This document shows positions 1 to 11,900 of a stretch of DNA of 64,000 bases, one piece after another. Position numbers and translations under genes: made by a program. The stretch spans positions 5,489,186 to 5,553,185 of the forward strand of contig JABBOT010000005.1 in the NCBI GenBank assembly GCA_016165875.1, written 5' to 3'. The notes beneath the pieces were generated by a model. The model was not told the DNA's origin, ran no database searches, and saw only the letters and a program-made list of their open reading frames with translations. The stretch is from Acanthopleura granulata. Its lineage: Eukaryota > Mollusca > Polyplacophora > Chitonida > Chitonidae. Position 1 is the first letter of the stretch; every line of letters begins with the position of its first letter.

Positions 1-2779
1 AGTATTTTCATTTCACGTATTTAATTTACAACGCCTTACGTATTTCCTCGCCAGATATCATGTCTAGCACTCCCTGAGTGCTTTCACATCATGTAAGGAG
101 TCCAGGGCTTATGAAAGGCTTATAAAGTAATCATTAGAGGTACATGTAATAATGTTTCTACCTTCCCAGGTGCGGGTCTCACCCTTCCTGTGGGATAATG
201 CTGAAATGGTGTTATCCTGCTGGCTAGGTCCGGGTGGGCTCCGCATCTATTACATCCGGAAACTTATTACGCAAAATGTCAATACACAATTGGCGTTATG
301 GAATGCCCTAGGCAATAGTGAGCAGGTTATAAAGTATCGATGATGGATTTTTTTTTGCGTGACTCCCTTACCACACAACCGACGAACAGTGAATTACCTT
401 GAAATGAAACTCTGCCTACTTAGAGGACCGCAAAGATCGCAACTGGTAATTCTGTTTAGTCATTCGTCGTAATCTTTCTCCGAGCCTTATGTAAACCAAG
501 TAGTAAAGAATGGCGCTTCCGTTTTCATTTGATCGTAAATACGCACAAAGGAGTGTGTAATGACATTAAGGCTGTCATATCTCAGGCCCTTGTCCTCTTG
601 TTAAGGACGGGGTGTCGAGAGTATATAGGCCTATGTGATTATGACCAGTTCGTGCAGGCATCCTACTTAAAAGATATAGAAAGCTACAGATCGTCTACAC
701 AACCACAGGGGAGTCGTTATTGGTATTAGGCAGAAAATGTGTACAGTGTGAGTGCCCAAAACATGGGCTAACACACCAGCATATTCCGGCCTCATCAGAC
801 TCAATAATTGCTTGTAATCGTAACTTCTAACTCCACGATTTAACAGCTTCAGGGAATTTAGGGTGTGATTAAAAACCATTTAATGTTGCATTCTTGATGT
901 GGTTACGCTTTATACCTGAATCTCACTGCATGCTATTTCTTAGAATGAGATGCTGCTCAGCTGGATAGGAACCACGTAGTTCTTTGTTAAACTGGAAATA
1001 AAATAAACACAAATAAAAATATTTTGACAAATTTTATTTTTAGCTGATATTAGAGAGCCAGCTCTAAAAGCAGTACTGAGAAAATGTTTGATATTTATTT
1101 CTATGAAAGTCAAAAACTTTTTTCCATTTACAAAACGACATGGTGTGAAACCCTGAAACACTAAGCTTGAAACTGAAGTGGAGACTTCCATTGACGGATT
1201 AGATCCAGTTATTGTATGTTGTAACGATGACTTCCATTCATGTGTGTTTCCACGGAATCAAGCACGAAAGGTATCCCTGACATCAATGAACGTGACTGAA
1301 CATAACATACTTATATCAGCCAGCAATGTGGTTTTGCAGGCGTCAAAATGTCTATACGAATGAGCCATCAGACCATCATGGGGTTAACACTGGAAAACGT
1401 GTGCCTCACATACCAGAAATTCCCACCGTCCGCATGTTCAGTGCCGCACAACTCATCACAGTGTTATTACACCAGATTGGTAACTTAACATGACATATCC
1501 GATATGCAAATACAGTACACCGGGATACTCTCTTATTTGATTTATACATGAAATCATTCCTTTTCACGATTTATTACTCACACAAGCCGACAAAAATCAC
1601 GTGACGATCATCATTGCGATACATGCTCACTACTTTGTTGCACGTGTCTTATCCAGCAAGCATTCAAGCAAAACCGGACGCGTAAAACTTGAAGAGACGT
1701 TTGTGCCCAACAAGGTGGAAATAATCGTATTCTTGGAATCTGTCCAACATGGATCTACATGTATGCCAACATCACATTCTAAATTTTGAAGGTTCAATGT
1801 AAATGTTGGAAATACCTTTCATTTATATCAGGTTGAGATCCAGTATCACTGCAAAGCAATCTCCAGACGTAGTTGAACATACTCTTTCATGCACATCTTG
1901 AAGACTGACAATCTCGCTAACCACTCCATATGGATTTACATCCCTGTTTCATCGCATGTAACATACCTTGATCAATATGTCGCATGTCTTTGACAACGCA
2001 ATTTCATTTTGATAAGATATTGTACAGTTTATCTCGTTCGGAGGTCTTTCGTCTGTAACCCAGCTGTCACAGAAGATTGACAATGTCCGGATTTCACCGA
2101 GCCCCCATGACATATTGAGCAGAAAAACAACAGTTCCCTCCTCTAACTGTGATTTACCTACAGACGTAAGTTATTGTTTCTGATTTACGAACAGGATTTG
2201 AAATCGATCCAGTCCCGCACTAACACTGAGCGAAACGTTCCTTTATTTTACACACGTCTAAGGACAAAAATGTGAAGTTTAAAAGGATTATTGAAATTTC
2301 ATGACCTGTTTGAAAGACAAACGTGTAAATCTGGCAGCTGGTTAACTCTTGAGCAACATTCATTTTGGCCCTTTAGCGCAAACTAAAACAGCAACAGAAA
2401 GAAAACAATAAACAAACATTCCTCACCCCCCAAGAAAAAAAAAAACAATAGTAAAAAACATGTGGGCTAAACCACAAACTATCTTTCTAAAATATCAATT
2501 TAACGACAAAAATTTTTATTCACGTTTGAATTGCACACTACACGGGTAAAGGCAAAGCTTGGCATCGTGTAAGAACCCTGCGGACGTCATGTGTGAGGGT
2601 TATTGTTTGTTCACGGTCTCGTGTCATTTGGTACCCTCTGCTTGGTCTGGTCATCACCAAACACACAGCTCAGGATTCCGTTGTGTATGGGCGAAATGCC
2701 TTGGGCTGCTGGCACATTGGGCAATACTGAAAGCTGGAGACTTGTCACCTACAATATGGTTTTTATAGACTGCGGACTA
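1..2779. other. No gene or repeat recognised
   Basis: This is AT-rich sequence with short, unconvincing open frames and no motif I recognise. No exon of the downstream channel gene was identified here. A short A-rich tract lies near 2395-2460. Confidence 0.4.
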
Positions 2780-4200
2780 TCAAACATTACTCGTGTGTTG
2801 ACTAAACAAACCCGGATTATCAAACATTACTCGTATGTTCAATAAACAAACGCGGACAATGAAACATTACTGGTTTATGCAAAAAGCAAACACGGACTAC
2901 CAAACATTACTCGTATATTCACCTACAATATGGTTTTTATAGACTGTATAAAAGCAAATTATTATTCCTTGTCCGTAAGTATTTATAAGGACGCTTTGGA
3001 TCTAGACTTTGGTGGCTTGTACTTTATACTGATCTGAATTCACTTGAGGACACCGGGCTTTCAGAAGGGGTTCTTAGCACAGTGATAATTAGAGGAGTGT
3101 CTCCCTGGGGCGGGTATTAGCTTACCCAGCACACTCTTCCTCATTAACTGTATGATAACGGATGTGTCTGAAGAAAAGGATAAATCGACCACGGAACAAG
3201 TATGTGAATAGGTTTTAGGTTTTATTGAAAACTGGTTTAATGCATAATTATTTGTTAGAAAGCGAAATGAAATGAAAAGAGGTAGAAAGCGTTTCAATTA
3301 ATTTGTTGGTCTGTTTACACTTTTTTCTGATTAATATTGGGAAAGATGCTTGGGCCATTGAATCTTCTGATGCATAACAACAGGCATCAACAGTTAAAAT
3401 ATATTTGAACAGGAGATTAAATTGATACAACATGAAACTTTCTGTAAAATGCTTACAGTGGTTAGTAAAAGTTTTCTTGGAAATTATCGTAAGTGTTGTT
3501 TTACTTGTGTTCATTATTTTTTCTGTTATAACTACGTCTCAACCTGAAATTAAAATCAAGTAATATCGCTACATTAAGATAAAGTCAGAGGGTTCGAACT
3601 TTTCCGATATGCGCAATAAACAAGCGTAGAAAACGGAACATTGAACTGTTCTGAACAGTTAAAATGGGTTGATAACCAAACATCAGTGGTATATGCAATA
3701 AACAAAGCCGAACGAACAATCCCAAAAGCATATACAGTAAACAATTATGAAGAATATTAATCTACTGATGTATTTGATAAACAACCGCGGATAGTCAAAC
3801 GTTACTTTTGTTTTCTTTTGAAGAAACACGGATGTTCAATCACCCCTCATATATCCGAGGAAACAACAACCGAAGACATCATATACTACTTGTATATTAA
3901 TGAACAAAAGCGGATTATCAGGCATTACTCGTATTTTCAATAAACAAACGCCGACTATTCAATAAACAAACGCGGACTATCAAGCGTTACTGGTACACTC
4001 AATAAACAAACGCGGGCTGTCAAACATTACTCCTATATTCAGTAAACAAACGCGAACTATCAAACATTACTCGTATGTTCAATAAGCAAACTCGTTTATT
4101 CAAATAACCAAACATTACTCGTGTATTCAATAAACAAACGCGGGTTATCAAATTATTATTGTATTCAATAAACAAACGCGGACAATGAAACATTACCGAT
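2780..4200. repeat. Dispersed, degenerate minisatellite (about 40-bp unit)
   Basis: A unit of roughly 40 bp, built from CAATAAACAAACGCGGACTA and TCAAACATTACTCGTATATT, recurs many times. There are two blocks (about 2780-2935 and 3600-4200), separated by sequence that lacks it. Units differ by substitutions and small deletions, so the array is old. The phrase CCTACAATATGGTTTTTATAGACTG also occurs twice (2749 and 2922), flanking the first block. Confidence 0.85.
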
Positions 4201-4888
4201 CTGTCAAATTATTGAACAACCACGAACAAACAATTGTTGCGAGAATCACATCCTTGTGGACATAGGTGTCCGAGCAATACATCACAGAGCTTTCACTGAA
4301 GGCAAGCACACACACTGGTGAGGGTTAAATAGGTTAAGCTTATCCCACGAAAAGTTTTGTTATTTGGCTACAGTGAACCAGCTTACAAGTTGATGGATTT
4401 CTTAAACAGGAGGCATGTTAACTAGAGAACAGCAATCCAGCGGTGATCTGTCATTTTAACTTGCTTACGAATAGGCCCTAACCCGACTTACTATAACGAC
4501 ATCTGGCGTGTAACCATACAGCTCGGTATTCTAATGAATTACAATAGCAAGGCTCGACAAAGCCAATCTGTTCGATAATATTACAAGCAAGGGGCACAGT
4601 ATAACACGTTTACGAGATAACATCCGTAAGCCATACAGCGACGTGTTGTTCTTGAGTAATATGATTAAAGTAAAGCCAGCTCATGACTGGCTTTACTGTT
4701 ATGTAAAAAAATTACAAAAATCCCATTTTGAATGCAAAATCGTGTTTGAAATTTGATGAATTCGTTGCTGAATTATATTCGTTTGAAGTATGAAGTATTT
4801 TGCTGCCGATTGGGCATTTGGAGGCGCCCATGCTTTTAAGCCTATGAGAGACTGACCAATCATACAACTACGAGATACCAACTGTTCT
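4201..4888. other. No gene recognised; short hairpin
   Basis: No coding region is seen. A perfect 9-bp-stem hairpin, TAAAGCCAG-ctcatga-CTGGCTTTA, lies near 4672-4696. Confidence 0.35.
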
Positions 4889-4890
4889 TA

Positions 4891-5083
4891 AGCTGTGACG
4901 TAAATCAGGGCAATGTTTTAATGTTATTTATTGAAATTGTAACAAATACATGTGTGAACAAAGCTGCAAAGTATTCTCAGACCATTGTGTTCTGGTGGGA
5001 GTAAGTGTCCTGATTATTTTATGTTAAAAATTTAGATGTATACTTAAGTTTCAACCACAATCCTAGCTCCTAACGTCACAGCT
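4891..5083. mobile_element. Small TIR element (MITE-like) flanked by TA
   Basis: The ends form an inverted repeat, AGCTGTGACGT on the left and ACGTCACAGCT on the right, about 193 bp apart, each flanked outside by TA. The size, lack of coding and TA flanks fit a MITE, possibly Tc1/mariner-derived. The repeat is short (11 bp perfect), so chance pairing is not excluded. Confidence 0.45.
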
Positions 5084-5944
5084 TACGCAGAATGGATATG
5101 TTTCATGTTAGACGTCGGAGCACGGTTAAATGTCAGTTTCCATTGTCGCAGTAGTTGTTAGAAAAATACTTTACCGAAATAAACGTAATATTGTCCAATC
5201 TTTTGACAAACTTGACTGTGAGAATGCGCTGTTTTTCACTTTAAAATCATGTGTCTCAGGACAAATCGCCGCTCAGGATCAGACGTCCGGCGACATCACA
5301 TCATCGACCAGTTACATTTCCCCTTTAGGGCCCAGGGAATTACAATCCTCCACGGTTAATATACCAAAACAGGAGCACGGGAAAAGCATTTCCGGTTAAC
5401 CACTTGGAATTTTTCAATTTTTCTAGGTATTTCCCAAAAGTGTGTAAAGAATTTATGTAAAAATTGTTTTTGCCAGATATAGAAACATAAAAAGTAATAA
5501 TTGTTTTGAACAATCTGGCAGGATATCATCCACCTGGTAAGAGATCTCCCAGTCTTTGACATGTTATACTGTCACAGACTGACATTTCTCTTCCGTTAAG
5601 TTCTGCGTTTCACCTTAAAATACCAAAACATCTATGTCCTCATTGGCGATTGAAAGGCAAAAGAGAAATATAGCTCTTGCGAAAGCGATGTGGCTAATTC
5701 ATATGCATATGGCATTTGGGAAGAATAACACATTCTCTACTAGACAGACTACGGGCTTTACAATCCCACATTTTCAGACTGGGTGCTCATCTAAATAACG
5801 TATGTGTTCAATAGTCCTACATGCAGGGTATAGCTATATTAGATATTATGCGGCTAAAATTTTACACAGTTCAACATAATATACCAGAAACAACTGCTGG
5901 AAATAGTTTATATTCATATCCTCTTTAAGTTTATAATCTCTCTA
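5084..5944. other. No gene recognised
   Basis: This is noncoding AT-rich sequence between two TIR elements. Open frames of up to 89 codons exist (5130-5399) but show no domain, no compositional support and no splice context. Confidence 0.35.
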
Positions 5945-6355
5945 TACGGATATCTACGGAGCCGTCATAGTGACATGCTGCAAAAGAAAAATATTGGTAA
6001 TAAAGGGAAAACACAGACAGTATTTAAATTTCCCCGTGTATGTGTGTGTTTTATTTAATAAGTCTTGCACACGACATCTTTGTTAAGTCGTTAGCACGAC
6101 CTAACAGTTATTTTAGTGGTCACGACATCTTTATTATGTCGTGTGCAAGAGATCTTTATCAAGTCTTGCCCACGAGATAATTTTGCGTTACTATTATCTT
6201 GAGAGCACGATTTAGTGAATATGTTGCGCTCACGACTTACTAAAGAAAAACTCACACACACACACGGGAAAATTTAAATACCGTATGTGTGTTTTTATTA
6301 CAAATATTTTTCTTTTGCAGCATGTCACTTTTACGACTCCGTGGATATGGGTGTA
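5945..6355. mobile_element. MITE with about 110-bp terminal inverted repeats
   Basis: The left arm (about 5945-6055), containing GTGACATGCTGCAAAAGAAA and then TATTTAAATTT, reappears as its reverse complement at about 6250-6355. By eye the arms are about 85-90% identical, and they end in GGATATCTACGGAGCCGTC and its partner. The centre (6060-6245) holds a cluster of short palindromes on CACGAC/GTCGTG, including CACGACAT-n7-ATGTCGTG at 6121-6143. There is no coding capacity, so this is a non-autonomous DNA transposon. Confidence 0.8.
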
Positions 6356-8178
6356 TGTCATTTTTTCTGGCTATCTATCGGCGATGGCAGTCTTTTGTAT
6401 TGATTCTGTTACTTACTGTTTATAGTTAATGGCGAAGTTAGTCTGGAGTTCATCAGGTTCGCTGTTGGTGGATAGGTATCACATGTCGTACTTTCAGTTC
6501 TAGTCAATATAACGACGTCAGTGGACATGGAGCTATACAAACAGGGCATGGAGAATACTGATGACATTATGGAATGCACATTTGTGGAAAAAATCGAAAA
6601 AAACAAAACAAAACATGCAGAACAAAGGAGATCACGTTTTCCCGCGGAACATTGAGTACATCAAAGCAGTTCCACTTGCCTGACACGACAAGATGCCACG
6701 ATGGTAAGCAAGGTAGGACCATAGTCCTTGTGGCAGATATAACCGGCATTGCAAAGGGAGCTACTTCTGCACGACGCGTTTTGGTCGATAAGCGCAAGAT
6801 GGTTGCATGCTAATCACAATTTCATGTGCTTTTTCATTTTTTTTCTTTATTTCTCCCGTTTTGATGCTGCTGCTTTGATGATATTGATCATATCACCTTG
6901 CTATTGTACAAAGAGGATAAAAAACCATTGTTGTTGACGAAGGCTGTCTGCCATATAGGAATAATGCTATACTCTGTTCTGTTGGAAAGTCATCTGTGCG
7001 ACATACACGGAACATTAACCTTTGTATATAACGTAACCAATAAACGCCGAACATCAAGGTGAAATCAATACCATTTAAAGCTCAAATGACTAGTGTCATC
7101 TGAAGTAAGCAATCGGCCAGGTGGCGTAACTATAAAGTTTATTTGTTTGCGATGTACGTTTCTTACAACATCATAAAAAACAGCGTTGCATTGTAAAAGT
7201 GTGTCCTCAGTGTTGTAATTCGTTTTCGTTTTCCCACTAAAGACAATCAAGCCACCTTATCCTTGTGCTGTAGTCCCGAATGGGAACGCACCAAACATTT
7301 TTGAATAAAGCCTAAACAAAGAATTTATTTATTTCCTCGATAGGTATTTAACTTCGTACTGAAGAATTTGTCATTTGTTCGACGGCGATCATATTTATAG
7401 GTGGAGGAGACCGGAGTGGCCGTAGTAAAACCATGAATATTTGCTAGTTACCCGACAAACCTTCTGAGTTAGGGCCGCAAAAGAATGAGCAGGAACTGGG
7501 TATAGAACTTGTTTATTGTATTTTAAATATTAAATCGTTGGTAACGTATGAACGATAAGTCTCGGGTTCATAAATTTTTTAACACTGGAACCAGTACGTT
7601 AATTAAAATCTTCATTTATTCAAAGAGGATGGGCCTTAGACAATGACTTTTAGCCCTACATGTCACAAGGAGACACCTCATCATATAAGTGATCTAATCT
7701 TGATAGCATCGTTAAAATGTAAGCCACAAAAAATCGGACGGCTCAAATGGGTAATATTGTTAAACCCCTTTTGTTTAGGATGGGACATAAAGAGCCAGTT
7801 TATCCATTTATAAGAGTGTCCATCTCGTCACCAAACCATTCACATTGAGGTGAAACCGTTTGAGTTTGCCTCATTTAAATGGCTTTGTACATATATCAGG
7901 TGACTAAACACCAAAGCCCTGTGGGTAAATACTGGCGATGTTTGCAGTTTCAGGTTTGTCGAATAGCAATAAAAACAGCGTTGAGGGTTGTTTGGTGAGC
8001 AAACAAGTGGGGTAAACCAGGCTGCGTAAGCTGAACTTGAAGGCCTAAAGCAATTGGTATGTGGTTATCCTGTGAATGGTAACATCACCATGTCTGGGAT
8101 AATAACATTAACGGAACACCGCAAACATCTCTTCTATTTGTATTAGCGCGTAAATGGCCACAGTCAGCGATGTGGAAG
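6356..8178. other. No gene recognised
   Basis: This is noncoding-looking sequence. Overlapping short open frames occur at 6400-6940 on both strands without recognisable domains or codon bias. Confidence 0.35.
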
Positions 8179-8180
8179 AG

Positions 8181-8440
8181 GGCCGTGGCCGAGTGATTAA
8201 TGTGCCCGCCCTTCAATCGCTGTGACGCACGAGGTGCGTTTCAAGCAGGGCCTTGGTGACAACAAGCGGTCTATGTGGCTCGTGTTGCCGTACACACAGT
8301 TTATTGGACGTTGAATGCCACTTACCTTCCATCAATATGGTGTGTACGTTTGTATGCCACGCGTGTGAAAATTAGCCAGTAGCTGGTCTCGAGTTAGTGG
8401 TTTGCGCCGGGCACTAACATTTTCTCCAGTCAATCAATCA
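8181..8440 (+). mobile_element. SINE family 3 copy with tRNA-like head
   Basis: The 5' end reads GGCCGTGGCCGAGTGATTAA and is followed by a B-box-like GGTGCGTTTCAAGC. This is the A-box/B-box arrangement of a class-2 (Leu/Ser-like) tRNA promoter. The body (CATCAATATGGTGTGTACGT, AGCCAGTAGCTGG, GTTAGTGGTTTGCGCCGGGC) matches the copies at 29367 (+) and 17781 (-). This copy seems to lack the V-domain tail that the other two have. Confidence 0.7.
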
Positions 8441-8689
8441 TTCAGTCTTAAGTACAGACTTCCCAACGAAATGTCACAAGACCATTTACCACTCGAAACT
8501 TTGCGCATGAGCACACATTACAAGTGATAACGAGTGTTGCTTTCGCGCAGAATAGGCACAAGTCTGTGGATTCATGATCACGATTGTTGACAATCCTTGA
8601 ATTACTGCAAGACGTTTAATGATCATGCTACGTCATGGTGACCGATGAACAATGGAAATATGGAACAGCAGGTTACAGGCAATGACGCT

Positions 8690-8970
8690 CAGTTGATTAG
8701 GGCCCTAGAGAAGGGAAATGACCCTGAAACCTCCCACCATTGCGGTCGCTTGGAGTTCAAGTCCAGCTGAGTCTGGTTTCTTCTCCGACCGTACGTGGGA
8801 AGGTCTGCCAGCAACGTGCGGATGGTCGTGGGTTCTGCCCGGTTTCCTCCCACCATAATGCTGGCCGCATAAGTGAAATATTCTTGAGTACGACGTAAAA
8901 CACCAATCAAATAAATAAATAAGTAAATAAATAAATAAATATATAAATAAATATATAAATACATAAATGC
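8690..8970 (+). mobile_element. SINE family 1 (V-SINE/RUDI-like), near full length
   Basis: From 5' to 3' it has a degenerate tRNA-like head (GATTAGGGCCCTAGAGAAGG, GGAGTTCAAGTCCAGCT as B box), a body with CGTACGTGGGAAGGTCTGCC and TTTCCTCCCACCATAATGCT, the conserved tail GTGAAATATTCTTGAGTACG followed by CGTAAAACACCAATCAAATA, and an (AAAT)n end. The tail resembles the V-domain of V-SINEs (my recollection, not searched). Confidence 0.85.
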
Positions 8971-11900
8971 ATAAATGACTAAATACTGTCAATGACTGAA
9001 TTATCGGTAAAATACCTACACTTGTAGTTTTAATACCTGCTATCATCCATACACGGTTAGATTTTATTCATACAGAGTATTTACTTGTGCACCTACATGC
9101 ACCTCTCAAATACATAAACCAGTCATATTAAATAGGGGAATGGAGAAAAACTTGTCTTCTCACTTTACTCAATAGTCGGCTTGTCCTCACGGGGCCGATT
9201 ACACAAAACCAGACTTGATTTTGTTTTGCGGAATTGACTCCATTTTATTTCACAAATCAGTCAAATCATATATCTAGGTTGTTCTTTTGTATTTCCACGA
9301 GGTGCGAGTGTACGAACGTAAATTTATTGCGTACGAAACAATCAGGCTATGTATTGCTCCATAAAATTGCTTTACATGTTACCTTGCACTTTATATAGTG
9401 TCTGTTCTGATTCAGCAATAACCTTAATCTTGGTGTGAAAACAATGACCAAACATAATGGGCGTTCGAGGTCATCGATCGCAAAACCAATTCCCAAAACA
9501 ACCTTCAACAGAAATCACCAGAGAAGGAAGGTAGAATGCGGAGTAAGATATCAGGGCGGATTCATGTCAGAGAAGGAGTAAAGAGCTTCCAATCTTGCAT
9601 GAGGGACACAGGAAATATTCTTGTTCATAAGCTGCTGTTTATCAAAATATATGTCTAAGTCTAAATATATATCCAGAGAGTTTGGACACATCGTCCATGT
9701 TTACATACGTAAGAACTGCACTTACTGCAAAATTTAAACAAATGAGAGTGAATATATTTTCATTGTCGTCTTTTGCACAAATATAAGTCAAAGAAATGAG
9801 AAATATTGCCATACTGATGCAAATTTTCTGTACCTTTTACTCAGTGGTGATTTCTTCTATTAATCTGCTAAGCCACTTGGGAAGCCATAGGGATTGGGAT
9901 CACTTTGCTATCCCTACAAATGCAAGGTCATCTATCTATACACGTCCTGTGATTCGGCAGCCGTCACTGACTGTGACAGATTGCCCACTGTGTTCTCTCC
10001 AAGAATAACTTATACATTAAAGGGCACAAGGAACATAGATGTACATTAAGTATGAACAATTTCAGGAAATGGTCGGAAATAGCCCACTGTGAAGCCACAT
10101 ACTTATTGGATCCTGGCCTCCAGAAGCTATCTCTGCGCGTGACAGTTTGCCCGGAAGCCCTCTATACCTTTTCAGAAAATACAGTGTCTTTGCCAAGAAT
10201 ATCATGTAGTGTAAAAGTCAAAGGAACATGAATTTACAGTATGCATAGAAAAATAGCACTAGCCGTCGCTTTCTGCTTGTATTTCATGAATTACATGAAT
10301 TGGTTGGCGGTTTACACCATGCGCACGCGCCCGATTTACAAAATGTGCACATGTATCCAAAAAGACCATGTGAGGAAATCTTGGTAATAGAAAACCGACC
10401 AATCAGATACTGAGAAAAATATCGCATTCTAAGCTACTCACGAAGGAAGATTACTGTATTCAGTGGGAAAATACGATTTCTTACATTTCCATGGTGTAAT
10501 CTCATTATTAATTGTCGATCAGTTTTTTGAAGGAGAGATATTAAAACGAAATCGTGAGACGAAAGTATTATGGTTTTGCTCTCTGTGCTGTAATATTTTG
10601 TATGTGACATCCTCTTCTGGTCGCCGTCCTTTCAGGAACATCGAATTTAGAACTTAGAAGGATACATGTTATTGCGTACAAGCCTTCTTAACCCATATAC
10701 ACTGTTCTAACAGAATATCTCCTAAACACATTATTCGCTCTGTTTTGCACAAGCATGTCTGTGGGAATTCCACCGCATTTTACCATCGGGATACAAAAAA
10801 GAGCAGCTTGTGCAAGCCCAGTGATGGCTAAAATCCATTAACGTGGTTAGTGGGACCGTCTTCCACTTCGTGTGTACTCAAATCTTCCCACGCCAAGGAG
10901 AGCATCCTTGTTCAAAGGTACTATAATTCCCGTTCAAACTGTCCAGCCCAGTGAGCGCGTTTCCACTGAGATTTCTGAAGAATTATTTCAGAAGAGCCTA
11001 GAATCTATATCAAAATCTCAACTATGTACAGGAGAAACACCAAGAAGCAGTCCGAATTAAGTTTTACATAGGGATTTCTGCCATCGACCCCAATATGCCA
11101 CGTTGATTAACTCTATATGCAGGGCAGTCATATGGTATGGCACAGAGCTAAATGTATCGTGATTATGTGCAAGAGGCTGAGCCGCAGTACCATACAAGAG
11201 GAACATTGAAAGTCGCTGCAATCCTTGTAATTATACGGTTCTATTTGTTTTTTTATATTATATGTTATGAGGAAAATGTCTCGGTTTCGATGTCGGTGTG
11301 GTGGGAAGAAAACCAGCGAAAGGGATCCGTCACAAAGCCATAATCACCAGCGATTACTCAGTTGACAATATGTATGTGGTATAAATGTTGAGAAATGAGT
11401 TTTGACATGTACGTGCTGACAGGAAAATCCTGTCGTTCACGATACTTTATAGAGTAGGCAAAGTTTGCCTGTTTTGAAAAAAAGTCGCTTAACGACTGGT
11501 AACAACTATTTAGTCTGATCTTCCCAAGGAACGCGTTAATTGTTCTCTCGTATCAAGACATTTTGTCAAACACATTGTTATTCTTCATAGATCTTTTATG
11601 GGATAATCCTTTTGTCAAGCGTTATGGTTTTGGGATGTCCTGTTGCGGATTGTTTGGATGTATTCATGTATTATTGGATTGGGGTGTTCTATGTCGGATG
11701 ATGGGTAGAAAGCGACGCCTTGCTTGCCGCTTTAACAGAGGCGACAATAATTTCTCCGATTGTCGGCAGGTAGGTGCAAGACCTCATAAAGAGCCTAGCA
11801 GTGATTCCCCATATTTGACAAATGCATCTCGAGTTTTTGTTGATTGTAAGTAACAGGGAATCACCCTTGAATATATGCTGGCACAAGTCAGTATAAGGTG

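Noticed and set aside
2780..4200. CRISPR array from regularly repeated units
   Set aside because: The context is an animal genome, units are directly adjacent and variable, and there are no unique equal-length spacers or cas genes. The same reasoning applies to the arrays at 39341, 42286 and 58627.
8181..8260. A functional tRNA gene from the A-box/B-box-like sequence
   Set aside because: The B box is degenerate, no proper acceptor stem is visible, and the sequence continues into a SINE body found elsewhere in the window.
9796..10008. Signal-peptide-like N-terminus as the first exon of the channel gene
   Set aside because: The hydrophobic start is suggestive, but there is no donor in the right phase and no match to LGIC N-terminal sequence.
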